Source of the DNA: Oceanirhabdus sp. W0125-5 | GTDB lineage: Bacteria; Bacillota; Clostridia; Clostridiales; Clostridiaceae | Length of the DNA: 64,000 nucleotides | Direction of reading: 5' to 3' | Assembly: GCF_027938815.1 (NCBI RefSeq) | Contig: NZ_CP115913.1 | Location: 2,514,001 to 2,578,000, forward strand | Part shown: positions 16,953 to 26,212 of the stretch, piece after piece | Numbering within the stretch: position 1 is the first letter of the stretch | How the letters are laid out: every line of letters starts with the position of its first letter | Made by a program: the position numbers and the translations under genes | Notes under the pieces: model-generated | Told to the model about the DNA's origin: nothing | Database searches by the model: none | What the model saw: only the letters and a program-made list of their open reading frames with translations

Positions 16953-17885
16953 ATGGCTCAAAATTTCAAAGATGCTAATTTAGATAAAAATAAATTTAAG
17001 AGGATAGGTACGAGTAAAGGTGAAGGAGAGGTGATTTTAAGACCTAGCCTAACATATTGGCAAGATGCTTGGAGAAGATTGAAATTAAATAAGGTTGCAA
17101 TTTGTGCAATGATTGTGCTTATTTTAATTATTATTATGACAGTTATTGGACCTTGGATAGCTAAGTATCCTTTTCAGGCTATAAGTAATGATATTAATCA
17201 AGGGCCAAGTGGTGAACATTGGTTTGGAACTGATCAAATTGGAAGAGATATCTTTTCCAGAGTATGGGTAGGTGGAAGAGTATCAATTTTAATAGGATTA
17301 GTAGGAGCCTTAGTAGATACTGTTGTAGGATCTATTTATGGGGGTATATCTGGATATTTTGGTGGACTTGTAGATGATGTAATGATGAGAATTGTAGAAA
17401 TACTAGTAAGTATACCTTATTTAGTTTTAGTTATTCTTGTTTCATTAATTGTTGGAAAAGGTATAGGAGCATTAATATTAGCTATGACATTAACTGGATG
17501 GTGTTATATGGCACGTTTAGTTAGAGGTCAATTACTACAAATAAAAGAGCAAGAGTATGTTTTAGCAGCAACTGCTTTAGGCGCGAGCCCTGCTAGAATT
17601 ATTAGTAGACATCTTATACCAAACACTTTGAGTATAATGATTGTTGCAATCACTTTTGATATTCCAGGGTTCATATTTGGAGAAGCATTTTTAAGTTATA
17701 TTGGATTAGGAGTTCAATCTCCAAATACAAGTTGGGGAGCTCTTGCTTCGTCAGCTCAACAACAATTAATGTTTTACCCTTATCAATTATTTTTCCCTGC
17801 GCTATTTATAAGTTTAACAATGCTGTCTTTCCAACTACTGGGAGATGGATTAAGGGATGCCCTGGATCCTAAATTAAGAACATAA
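16953..17885 (+). CDS. oppC: Oligopeptide ABC transporter permease OppC, copy 1
   Basis: 310 residues: a cytosolic N-terminus, one membrane helix (about 48-68), the periplasmic-type segment HWFGTDQIGRDIFSRV typical of OppC/DppC, then five helices with the EAA loop EYVLAATALGASPARIISRHLIPN. It pairs with OppB to form the channel. It lies 11 bases after oppB with GGAGG before the ATG. Confidence 0.93.
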   Translation: MAQNFKDANLDKNKFKRIGTSKGEGEVILRPSLTYWQDAWRRLKLNKVAICAMIVLILIIIMTVIGPWIAKYPFQAISNDINQGPSGEHWFGTDQIGRDIFSRVWVGGRVSILIGLVGALVDTVVGSIYGGISGYFGGLVDDVMMRIVEILVSIPYLVLVILVSLIVGKGIGALILAMTLTGWCYMARLVRGQLLQIKEQEYVLAATALGASPARIISRHLIPNTLSIMIVAITFDIPGFIFGEAFLSYIGLGVQSPNTSWGALASSAQQQLMFYPYQLFFPALFISLTMLSFQLLGDGLRDALDPKLRT

Positions 17886-17901
17886 GAGAGGGGGAAAATT
17901 T

Positions 17902-18939
17902 ATGGAAAAAATATTAGATGTTCAAGACTTAAAAGTATCATTTCATACATATGCTGGAGAAGTTCAGGCAGTTAGAGGTGTTAACTTTTATCTTAATAAA
18001 GGAGAGACGTTAGCGATTGTTGGCGAATCAGGCTGTGGAAAAACAGTAACATCAAAGTCAATTATGAGATTATTGCCTGAGCCAATGCCTGCAGAAATTA
18101 AAAAAACTTCAAAAATATTATTCAATAATAAAGATATTCTGAAAATGAGTGAGAAGGAATTAAGAGAACTAAGGGGAGCAGATATTTCAATGATATTCCA
18201 AGATCCTATGACTTCTCTAAATCCAACAATGACTATTGGAAAACAAATAGCTGAAAGTTTAATTATTCATAGAGGGATGAAAAAACAGGAAGCTCTTGAT
18301 GAAGCGATAAAAATGCTTAAATTAGTTAATATTCCTAATGCTGATAAAAGAGCAAATCAGTATCCTCATGAATTTTCTGGAGGTATGAGGCAAAGGGCTA
18401 TGATTGCAATAGCATTAGCATGTAATCCCAAAGTGCTAATTGCGGATGAACCTACAACTGCTCTAGATGTAACAATTCAAGCGCAGATAATGGATTTAAT
18501 AAAAGAGTTACAGAAAAATTTGGGTACTGCTGTTATACTAGTAACTCATGATTTAGGTGTAGTAGCTGATGTTGCTGATAGAATTCAAGTAATGTATGCA
18601 GGAATTGTAATAGAGAGAGGAACTACAGATGAAGTATTTTATAATCCTAAGCATCCATATACATGGGCATTATTAAGATCAGTACCAAGATTGGAAACAG
18701 GAAATAAAGATATACTTTATGCTCTTGGAGGAACACCACCAGATCTTATTAAACCTCCTATAGGGTGTCCTTTTGCAGCTAGATGTGAATTTGCAATGGA
18801 GATATGTAAAGAAACTATGCCAGAAGCAACTAAGTTAAGTGGAACACATGAAGCTAAATGTTGGCTGCAACATCCTCTAGCTCCAAAAGAAGGGGTGCCG
18901 CAAGTTTGGAATGAAGGAGGAGCTAATGATGAAGAATGA
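17902..18939 (+). CDS. oppD: Oligopeptide ABC transporter ATPase OppD, copy 1
   Basis: 345 residues. Walker A GESGCGKT (41-48), signature FSGGMRQRAMIA, Walker B VLIADEPTTALD, and the switch THD. The C-terminal oligopeptide/dipeptide domain has Cys residues in GCPFAARCEFAMEIC and CWLQHP, of the pattern linked to an Fe-S cluster in related Dpp proteins. It supplies energy for peptide import with OppF. Its 3' end overlaps oppF by 11 bases. Confidence 0.93.
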   Translation: MEKILDVQDLKVSFHTYAGEVQAVRGVNFYLNKGETLAIVGESGCGKTVTSKSIMRLLPEPMPAEIKKTSKILFNNKDILKMSEKELRELRGADISMIFQDPMTSLNPTMTIGKQIAESLIIHRGMKKQEALDEAIKMLKLVNIPNADKRANQYPHEFSGGMRQRAMIAIALACNPKVLIADEPTTALDVTIQAQIMDLIKELQKNLGTAVILVTHDLGVVADVADRIQVMYAGIVIERGTTDEVFYNPKHPYTWALLRSVPRLETGNKDILYALGGTPPDLIKPPIGCPFAARCEFAMEICKETMPEATKLSGTHEAKCWLQHPLAPKEGVPQVWNEGGANDEE

Positions 18940-19903
18940 TGTCTTAATAGAAGTTAAAAATCTAAAAAAACATTTTAAAGTAGGTCCTAAATCTGTGTTA
19001 AAAGCTGTGGATGACGTATCTTTCGATATATATAAAGGAGAGACATTAGGGTTGGTAGGAGAATCAGGATGTGGTAAAACAACCTGTGGTAGAACAGTAA
19101 TGGGGTTGTATGAAGCAACTGGTGGTAATGTAATATTTAACAAGAAAATTAATGTTCATAAATTAAGTAAGAAAGAAAAGAAAGATTTTGCAAGGAAATC
19201 TCAAATAATTCTACAGGATCCATATGCATCTTTAAATCCTAGAATGACAGTTGGAGATATAATTGGTGAAGGTATTGATATTCATAATATTTATAAAGGT
19301 GAAGAAAGAACAAAGAGAATATATGAATTATTAGATCTTGTTGGATTGAATAAAGAACATGCTTCAAGATTTCCTCATGAGTTTTCAGGTGGACAGAGAC
19401 AAAGGATAGGAATAGCTAGAGCTCTTGCTATAGAACCGCAGTTTATTGTATGTGATGAACCGATATCAGCATTAGATGTATCAATTCAAGCTCAGGTAGT
19501 AAACTTGCTAATAGATTTGCAGAGGAAATTTGGATTAACATATTTATTTATTGCTCATGATTTATCCATGGTTAAACATATTAGTGATAGAGTTGGAGTT
19601 ATGTATTTAGGAAAAGTTGCTGAGTTGGCTAGTAGTGATGAATTATATGATAATCCACTACATCCTTATACTCAAGCGTTGTTATCTGCAATTCCAATTC
19701 CTGATCCAAAAGTAGAAAGGACTAAAGAAAGAATTGAGTTAAAAGGAGAAATACCTAGTCCTATAAATCCAGTGGAAGGCTGCCGGTTTGCATCAAGGTG
19801 CGGTTATGTAATGGAAAAATGCAGAGAAAAAACACCAGAATTACTTGAAGTAAAAAAAGGTCATTTTGTTGCATGTCATCTTGTAGAAAAGGAAAGCACA
19901 TAA
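18929..19903 (+). CDS. oppF: Oligopeptide ABC transporter ATPase OppF, copy 1
   Basis: 324 residues. Walker A GESGCGKT, signature FSGGQRQRIGIA, Walker B FIVCDEPISALD, then the C-terminal Cys motif (GCRFASRCGYVMEKC, ACHLV). ATG 18929 lies 8 bases after GGAGG inside oppD. ATG 18926 is equally possible and would match the length of copies 2 and 3. Ninety bases separate it from oppA1. Confidence 0.9.
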   Translation: MKNDVLIEVKNLKKHFKVGPKSVLKAVDDVSFDIYKGETLGLVGESGCGKTTCGRTVMGLYEATGGNVIFNKKINVHKLSKKEKKDFARKSQIILQDPYASLNPRMTVGDIIGEGIDIHNIYKGEERTKRIYELLDLVGLNKEHASRFPHEFSGGQRQRIGIARALAIEPQFIVCDEPISALDVSIQAQVVNLLIDLQRKFGLTYLFIAHDLSMVKHISDRVGVMYLGKVAELASSDELYDNPLHPYTQALLSAIPIPDPKVERTKERIELKGEIPSPINPVEGCRFASRCGYVMEKCREKTPELLEVKKGHFVACHLVEKEST

Positions 19904-19993
19904 AAATCATAAATTAACTAATAATAAGATATATAAGAAATACAAAGTAAAACAGTCCAAAAAAAACTCAAAAATAAAAAAGGGGGACTTTAA

Positions 19994-21697
19994 GTGAAAA
20001 GAAAAAGATTAATAGCATCATTACTAGCATTATCACTTTGTGCCGGATTGTCATTTACTTCATGTGGTGAGAAGAATAAAGTAAATGAAAATGGTAACAA
20101 AAATCGTAATGAAACTGAAGGTGCTATGGATAAGGAGCAATACTTAAATATATTCTTGAAAGCGGAGCCTAAATCAATTGACCCTTCAAGATCAAGTGAT
20201 ACTTATTCATCACAAGTTTTATGTCATATTACAGATGGTTTAACAAGAATTGAACAAGATGAATCAGGAGATAAAATAGTACCTGGTATAGCTGAAAAGT
20301 GGGAAGTTAGTGAAGATGGAACTAAATGGACTTTCTACTTAAGAGATGCTAAATGGAGTGATGGAAATAATATTACTGCCAAAGATTTTGAATATGGAAT
20401 CAAAAGAACACTAAATCCAGATACAGGATCAAATTATGCTTGGTTAATAACACCTGTTATAAAAAATGCAGCTGCTTATAATAAAGGAGAAGGAACTGTA
20501 GAAGAAGTTGGTGTTAAAGCTGTTGATGAAAAAACATTAGAAATAACATTGGAATCACCAATTGCATATTTCTTAGACCTTACATATTTCAAAGTTATGT
20601 ATCCTCAAAGACAGGATATGGTAGAGAAATATGGTGATGCATATGGTTCAGAAGCAGAACACATGTTAAGTTCAGGTGCTTTTGTATTAGATAAATGGGT
20701 TCATGATAGTGAAGTTGTATTTAAGAAAAATCCGAGCTACTGGAATGTTGATAATATTAAGCTAGATACAGTGACTATGAAAATAGTAAAAGATGAGAGT
20801 GCGCAAATGAATACTTTGTTCACAGGAGAAGTTGATTTAGGAGCAGTAACAAAACCAGAATGGAAAGAAAAGTTTGATAGCTCAGGTAATTTTGAATATT
20901 CTTCTGTTGCGCAACCTACGGTAACATATGAAGTATTTAATCAACAGAGCAGATATTTTAAGAATAATAAAATAAGAAAAGCTTTTGTTGTAGCATTAGA
21001 TAGAGCTGCAATAAATGATACTCTATATAGAGGAGCAAATGATCCTGCCTTTGCATGGATTCCTCCTGCAGTTCAAATTGGTGGAGAAGATTTTAGAAAG
21101 AAAGCAGATAATCTACCAGTTAAAAAACTTTTAGATGAATATAAAGATCCTAAAGCATTACTAATAGAAGGATTAAAAGAATTAGGAGAAAGTGAAAATC
21201 CTGCAGATATGTCTGTAACAATGCTTCAAAGTGGAACTACAGCTAGATCAAGAGAATTTGCTGAATTTGAACAACAAAGATTACAGGAAGTATTAGGTAT
21301 TAATTGTTCTATTGATTATTATGAGTGGGCTGTATTCAGTGATAAAATTCATAAAGGGGAATATGACTTTGCCTCTCAAGGATGGATGGGGGATTATAAT
21401 GACCCTATGACGTTCCTTGAAATGTTTACAAGTACTGCAAATGTTGTTCCTTCTGGATGGGTTAATGAAGAGTATGAGAAGTTAATTAAAGATTCAACGA
21501 TGACTATAGACCAGGAAGCTAGATTTGAAATGTTTAAGAGAGCAGAAGATATTCTAGTTTATGAAGATACAGTAATTTCACCTTGGATTTTCCGTAAAAG
21601 TTCTACTTATACTAGAAAATATGTTAAAAACGTTATGACACCATTGTTTGGACCTATTGATGTAACTAAAGCATACACTGAAGGAAGAGGAAAATAG
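19994..21697 (+). CDS. oppA: Oligopeptide-binding lipoprotein OppA, copy 1
   Basis: 567 residues, family 5 extracellular solute-binding protein. Signal peptide with lipobox FTSC at about residues 22-25, so lipid-anchored on the outer face. The family segment VEEVGVKAVDEKTLEITLESPIAYFLD and the C-terminal SPWIFRK are conserved in all four OppA copies here. GTG start after AAGGGGGAC. It is last in operon 1 and followed by a terminator. Confidence 0.92.
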   Translation: MKRKRLIASLLALSLCAGLSFTSCGEKNKVNENGNKNRNETEGAMDKEQYLNIFLKAEPKSIDPSRSSDTYSSQVLCHITDGLTRIEQDESGDKIVPGIAEKWEVSEDGTKWTFYLRDAKWSDGNNITAKDFEYGIKRTLNPDTGSNYAWLITPVIKNAAAYNKGEGTVEEVGVKAVDEKTLEITLESPIAYFLDLTYFKVMYPQRQDMVEKYGDAYGSEAEHMLSSGAFVLDKWVHDSEVVFKKNPSYWNVDNIKLDTVTMKIVKDESAQMNTLFTGEVDLGAVTKPEWKEKFDSSGNFEYSSVAQPTVTYEVFNQQSRYFKNNKIRKAFVVALDRAAINDTLYRGANDPAFAWIPPAVQIGGEDFRKKADNLPVKKLLDEYKDPKALLIEGLKELGESENPADMSVTMLQSGTTARSREFAEFEQQRLQEVLGINCSIDYYEWAVFSDKIHKGEYDFASQGWMGDYNDPMTFLEMFTSTANVVPSGWVNEEYEKLIKDSTMTIDQEARFEMFKRAEDILVYEDTVISPWIFRKSSTYTRKYVKNVMTPLFGPIDVTKAYTEGRGK

Positions 21698-21708
21698 AAT
21701 TTCTGGAA

Positions 21709-21737
21709 AAAACTTGTCGAATGACGAGTTTTTTTCT
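21709..21737 (+). terminator. Terminator of opp operon 1
   Basis: A 10-bp stem AAAACTTGTC/GACGAGTTTT (one G-T pair), loop GAAT, then a T run. Confidence 0.9.
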
Positions 21738-21814
21738 TTTCAATACAGCAAAAGTCGTTAAAAATTCTTGAAAAGTATTAAAAAAAGTTAAATTTAATTT
21801 AAACCTTACTAAAA

Positions 21815-21858
21815 TGTAATGCAAATTAAATGTAAGTGTAAGATAAGTTTGATAAAAT
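21815..21858 (+). promoter_or_regulatory. Putative operator-promoter of opp operon 2
   Basis: Half-sites TGTAAT (21815) and TGTAAG (21837) are 22 bp apart, with an extra TGTAAG at 21831. A -10-like TAAAAT (21853) starts 16 bp after the second site, and there is no good -35 box. The same layout stands before oppA3, opp operon 3 and the last binding protein, which suggests an activator binding as direct repeats. Confidence 0.55.
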
Positions 21859-22235
21859 AGAGATATGAATTGACAGAAAAAAGCGAAAAATTTAAAAAGA
21901 TAAAAACTTGTAAGCAAAACATTTTAATGTGATTCAAAATAAAATTGCAAAAACATAATAAATGATATAAAATATTAAATAATTGGCGTAAAAAGGTGAA
22001 AACTTTAATGCGCTGCATTGAAAACAAATCTACTAACAAATGCATGTTAAATCGACAAATCTTTTAAAATCAAATTAATTTAAAAAAATAAAGAAGTTTA
22101 CAGATTTCAAAGAATTTAATTAACAAAACAAATTATAATGGTTTCACTCTTTCAATGTGATATTTATACTTAGATATTTTATTGAAGGATGATATATATT
22201 TATCAACTATAAGATAAATGATGGGAGGATGAACA
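21859..22235 (+). other. Long untranslated leader of opp operon 2
   Basis: About 370 bases between the predicted promoter and oppB2. AT-rich, no coding frame and no known riboswitch seen. It ends with GGGAGGATG before the start codon. Confidence 0.5.
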
Positions 22236-23171
22236 ATGCTTAAGTTTATTGCTAAAAGAATAGGTTATATGTTTTTAACTTTATTCGTTGTAACAACAAT
22301 AACATTTATGCTAATACGTGCAATTCCAGGAGATCCACTTGCTAGTATGGCTAGAAAATTACCAGAACAAACAAGAATCAATTATTATGCTAAATACGGT
22401 TTGGACAAGCCGGTAATTGTTCAGTATGGAGTGTTTTTAAAGAATTTAGTTTTACATGGAGATTTAGGAGAGTCTCTTACATACCCAGGAAGAAAAGTAA
22501 CTGATACTATTAAGAAATATGCTCCTGTATCAGGAAGGTTAGGTATTCAAGCGATAACAATGGGATTCACCATAGGAATTTTGATGGGTATTCTAGCTGC
22601 CTTTAACAGAAATAAATGGCCAGATTATATAGTTATGTTTATAGCGATATTAGGAGTATCTGTGCCGAGTTTCGTTATAGCGTCATTACTGCAATATTTC
22701 TTCAGTGTTAAGTGGCAGATATTACCTACTATAGGATGGGGTGCATTTAAATACACTATTTTACCATCTATAGCTTTAAGTTTTGGATCTATTGCTAAAT
22801 ATGCAAGATATATGAGAGCTAACTGTTTAGATATTATTGGACAAGATTATATTCTAACTGCTAAAGCAAAAGGTGTTTCTAAAATATCATTAGTAGTTAA
22901 ACATGTTATAAGAAATGCAATTTTACCAGCTATTACATTATTAGGACCTCAAATTGCAATGATATTTGTTGGATCATTTGTAATCGAGAGTATCTTCTCA
23001 ATCCCAGGATTAGGATCTTACTTCGTTTCATCTATATCTAACAGAGACTATACTATGATAATGGGACAAACAATGTTTATATCATTCTTATTTGTTTCAT
23101 CGTTAGTTGTAGTAGATATTTTATATGGAGTGATTGACCCAAGAATTAGACTTGGTGGAGGAAAGAAATAA
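22236..23171 (+). CDS. oppB: Oligopeptide ABC transporter permease OppB, copy 2
   Basis: 311 residues, collinear with copy 1 without gaps and differing mainly by conservative changes. Six predicted helices, with the EAA loop DYILTAKAKGVSKISLVVKH. It begins operon 2. ATG after GGGAGGATG. It probably arose by tandem duplication of a whole opp operon. Confidence 0.93.
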   Translation: MLKFIAKRIGYMFLTLFVVTTITFMLIRAIPGDPLASMARKLPEQTRINYYAKYGLDKPVIVQYGVFLKNLVLHGDLGESLTYPGRKVTDTIKKYAPVSGRLGIQAITMGFTIGILMGILAAFNRNKWPDYIVMFIAILGVSVPSFVIASLLQYFFSVKWQILPTIGWGAFKYTILPSIALSFGSIAKYARYMRANCLDIIGQDYILTAKAKGVSKISLVVKHVIRNAILPAITLLGPQIAMIFVGSFVIESIFSIPGLGSYFVSSISNRDYTMIMGQTMFISFLFVSSLVVVDILYGVIDPRIRLGGGKK

Positions 23172-23184
23172 GGAGGTAATATAG

Positions 23185-24102
23185 ATGTCTGTTGAATTAA
23201 ATAAAGATAAGTTTAAGATTATTGGTTGTGACAATGCTGATGCAGAAGTAATTTTAAGACCTAGTATGACCTTCTGGCAGGATGCTTGGAGAAGATTAAA
23301 GCAGAATAAAGTAGCGATAGGTGCGCTTGTTATGCTTACATTAATATGTATTATGACGGTTATTGGACCGTGGATAGCTAAATATCCTTACGAAGCAATA
23401 AGTGATGCAATAAACCAAGGGTCTTCAGCGGAACATTGGTTTGGAACTGATCAGATTGGAAGAGATATGTTTGCTAGAGTGTGGCAAGGTGGAAGAATCT
23501 CTATGCTTATTGGTATCATCGGTGCTATAGTGGATACTGTAGTAGGTTCAATATATGGAGGTATTTCTGGATACTTTGGTGGTATTGTTGATGATATAAT
23601 GATGAGAATTGTTGAAGTATTAGTAAGTATTCCTTACTTAATAGTTGTAATATTAGTTTCTTTAATTGTTGGAAAAGGTGTAGGTGCACTTATCCTAGCA
23701 ATGACACTTACAGGATGGTGTTATATGGCTAGATTGGTTAGAGGACAACTTCTACAAATTAAAGAGCAAGAATATGTACTTGCAGCAACTGCTTTAGGTG
23801 CTAGTCCTGCAAGAATAATTGGTAAGCACTTAATACCAAATACATTAGGTATCATGATAGTTGCAATTACATTTGATATACCAGGATTTATTTTCGGAGA
23901 AGCCTTCTTAAGTTATATAGGACTTGGAGTGCAGTCGCCAGCGACAAGTTGGGGTGCTCTTGCTTCAGCAGCTAAAGAGCAGTTAATGTTCTATCCAGAA
24001 CAATTATTTTTCCCAGCCTTATTTATCAGTTTAACAATGTTATCATTCCAGTTGTTGGGTGATGGATTGAGAGACGCGCTAGATCCTAAGTTGAGACAAT
24101 AA
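23185..24102 (+). CDS. oppC: Oligopeptide ABC transporter permease OppC, copy 2
   Basis: 305 residues. HWFGTDQIGRDMFARV in the external segment and EYVLAATALGASPARIIGKHL as the EAA loop. It lacks five N-terminal residues compared with copy 1. It lies 13 bases after oppB2, with AAGGAGG before the ATG. Confidence 0.93.
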   Translation: MSVELNKDKFKIIGCDNADAEVILRPSMTFWQDAWRRLKQNKVAIGALVMLTLICIMTVIGPWIAKYPYEAISDAINQGSSAEHWFGTDQIGRDMFARVWQGGRISMLIGIIGAIVDTVVGSIYGGISGYFGGIVDDIMMRIVEVLVSIPYLIVVILVSLIVGKGVGALILAMTLTGWCYMARLVRGQLLQIKEQEYVLAATALGASPARIIGKHLIPNTLGIMIVAITFDIPGFIFGEAFLSYIGLGVQSPATSWGALASAAKEQLMFYPEQLFFPALFISLTMLSFQLLGDGLRDALDPKLRQ

Positions 24103-24119
24103 CAGAGGAGGATAAAAGA

Positions 24120-25148
24120 ATGGAAAAAATACTAGACGTACAAGATTTGAAAGTTTCATTCCATACTTACGCTGGAGAAGTTCAAGCGGTAAGAGGAGTA
24201 AGCTTTCACTTAAATAAAGGTGAAACATTAGCTATAGTTGGTGAATCGGGATGTGGAAAAACAGTTACTTCTAAGTCTCTTATGAGATTATTACCTGAGC
24301 CAATGCCGGCTGAAATAAAGAAAACATCAAAGATATTATTTAACGGTAAGAATATTTTAGATATGAAGGATAAAGAGTTAAGAAGTTTAAGAGGGGCGGA
24401 TATATCTATGATATTCCAAGACCCTATGACATCTCTTAATCCTACAATGACAATAGGTAAGCAAATTGCTGAGAGTTTGATTATTCACAGAGGATTAAGT
24501 AAAACAGAGGCTTTTGATGAAGCTGTTAAGATGTTAAAGTTAGTTAATATTCCTAACGCTGAAAAGAGAGCTAAGCAATATCCTCATGAATTTTCAGGTG
24601 GAATGAGACAAAGAGCTATGATTGCTATTGCGCTTTCTTGTGATCCGAAAGTTCTTATTGCAGATGAACCTACAACAGCACTTGATGTTACAATTCAAGC
24701 GCAAATTATGGATTTAATAAGAGGATTACAAAAAGACTTAGGAACAGCAGTTATTCTTGCTACGCATGACCTTGGGGTTGTTGCTGATGTAGCTGATAGA
24801 ATTCAAGTAATGTATGCAGGAGTAGTAATTGAGAGAGGAACAACTGATGAAGTGTTCTATAATCCAAAACATCCATATACATGGGCGCTGCTACAATCGG
24901 TTCCAAGACTTGAAACTCAAAACAAGGATGTGTTGTATGCTTTAGGTGGAACACCTCCAGACCTTGTTAAGCCTCCTGTAGGATGTCCATTTGCAGCGAG
25001 ATGTGAATATTGTATGGAAGTTTGTAAAGAAGCTATGCCAGACGAAACAAGAATTAGTGATACTCAAACTGTAAGCTGTTGGTTACAACATCCTTTAGCT
25101 CCAAAGGTAGAATTGCCTGAAGTATTAAGAAAAGGAGGAGCTGAATAA
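24120..25148 (+). CDS. oppD: Oligopeptide ABC transporter ATPase OppD, copy 2
   Basis: 342 residues. GESGCGKT, FSGGMRQRAMIA and LIADEPTTALD present, with the C-terminal Cys cluster GCPFAARCEYCMEVC containing one Cys more than copy 1. Its stop shares one base with the oppF2 start (TAATG), indicating translational coupling. Confidence 0.93.
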   Translation: MEKILDVQDLKVSFHTYAGEVQAVRGVSFHLNKGETLAIVGESGCGKTVTSKSLMRLLPEPMPAEIKKTSKILFNGKNILDMKDKELRSLRGADISMIFQDPMTSLNPTMTIGKQIAESLIIHRGLSKTEAFDEAVKMLKLVNIPNAEKRAKQYPHEFSGGMRQRAMIAIALSCDPKVLIADEPTTALDVTIQAQIMDLIRGLQKDLGTAVILATHDLGVVADVADRIQVMYAGVVIERGTTDEVFYNPKHPYTWALLQSVPRLETQNKDVLYALGGTPPDLVKPPVGCPFAARCEYCMEVCKEAMPDETRISDTQTVSCWLQHPLAPKVELPEVLRKGGAE

Positions 25149-26113
25149 TGGCTAATAAAGAAGTATTAATTCAAGTAAAAAATTTGAAGAAGCATTTCCA
25201 AGTTGGTCCTAAAGCTACACTTAAAGCTGTAGATAATGTTTCATTTGATATCTATAAAGGAGAAACTTTAGGTCTTGTTGGTGAATCAGGTTGTGGTAAA
25301 ACTACATGTGGTAGAACTGTAATGGGACTATATGATGCAACTGGTGGAGAAGTTATCTTCAATGGAGATATTAATGTGCATAAGTTGAATAAAAAAGAGA
25401 AAAAAGACTTTGCGAGAAAAGCTCAGATTATTCTTCAAGACCCATATGCTTCACTTAATCCAAGGATGACAGTTGGAGATATTATTGGAGAAGGTATCGA
25501 TATACACAATATATATAAAGGGCAAGAAAGAACAAAGAGAATATTTGAACTTCTTGAATTAGTTGGTCTTAATAAAGAGCATGCTTCAAGATTTCCTCAT
25601 GAATTCTCAGGTGGACAAAGACAAAGAATTGGTATTGCAAGAGCATTAGCTATTGAACCAGAATTTATAGTATGTGATGAGCCTATATCTGCTCTGGATG
25701 TATCAATTCAAGCTCAAGTTGTTAACTTGTTAATTAAGCTTCAAGAAGAATTTGGACTTACTTACTTATTTATTGCTCACGATTTATCTATGGTAAAACA
25801 TATCAGTGATAGAGTTGGTGTAATGTATTTAGGTAATATGGTTGAACTTGCATCTAGTGAGGATTTATATGCAGAGCCGCTTCATCCATATACACAAGCT
25901 TTATTATCTGCGATTCCGGTTCCGGATCCAGAAATTGAAAGGACTAAAGAAAGAATAGATATAGAGGGAGAAATTCCAAGTCCGATTAATCCTAAACCAG
26001 GTTGTAGATTTGCAACTAGATGTAGATTTGTAAAAGACATCTGTAAGCAGGAAACGCCTGAGTTAATAGAAGTTAAAAAAGATCATTTTGTAGCTTGTCA
26101 CTTGGTGAAATAA
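25148..26113 (+). CDS. oppF: Oligopeptide ABC transporter ATPase OppF, copy 2
   Basis: 321 residues. Walker A GESGCGKT, FSGGQRQRIGIA, IVCDEPISALD, and the C-terminal GCRFATRCRFVKDIC. The ATG is 9 bases after GGAGG and coupled to oppD2. It is 99 bases before oppA2, which is probably in the same transcript. Confidence 0.93.
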   Translation: MANKEVLIQVKNLKKHFQVGPKATLKAVDNVSFDIYKGETLGLVGESGCGKTTCGRTVMGLYDATGGEVIFNGDINVHKLNKKEKKDFARKAQIILQDPYASLNPRMTVGDIIGEGIDIHNIYKGQERTKRIFELLELVGLNKEHASRFPHEFSGGQRQRIGIARALAIEPEFIVCDEPISALDVSIQAQVVNLLIKLQEEFGLTYLFIAHDLSMVKHISDRVGVMYLGNMVELASSEDLYAEPLHPYTQALLSAIPVPDPEIERTKERIDIEGEIPSPINPKPGCRFATRCRFVKDICKQETPELIEVKKDHFVACHLVK

Positions 26114-26212
26114 CACCAAGTGCAGCTATTAAAATAAATTTTATTATTTAAATTTTAAGGAAAAGTATTTAACAAAACTAGTCTAAGTACTAGAAGAGAA
26201 GGAGGTTTTTTT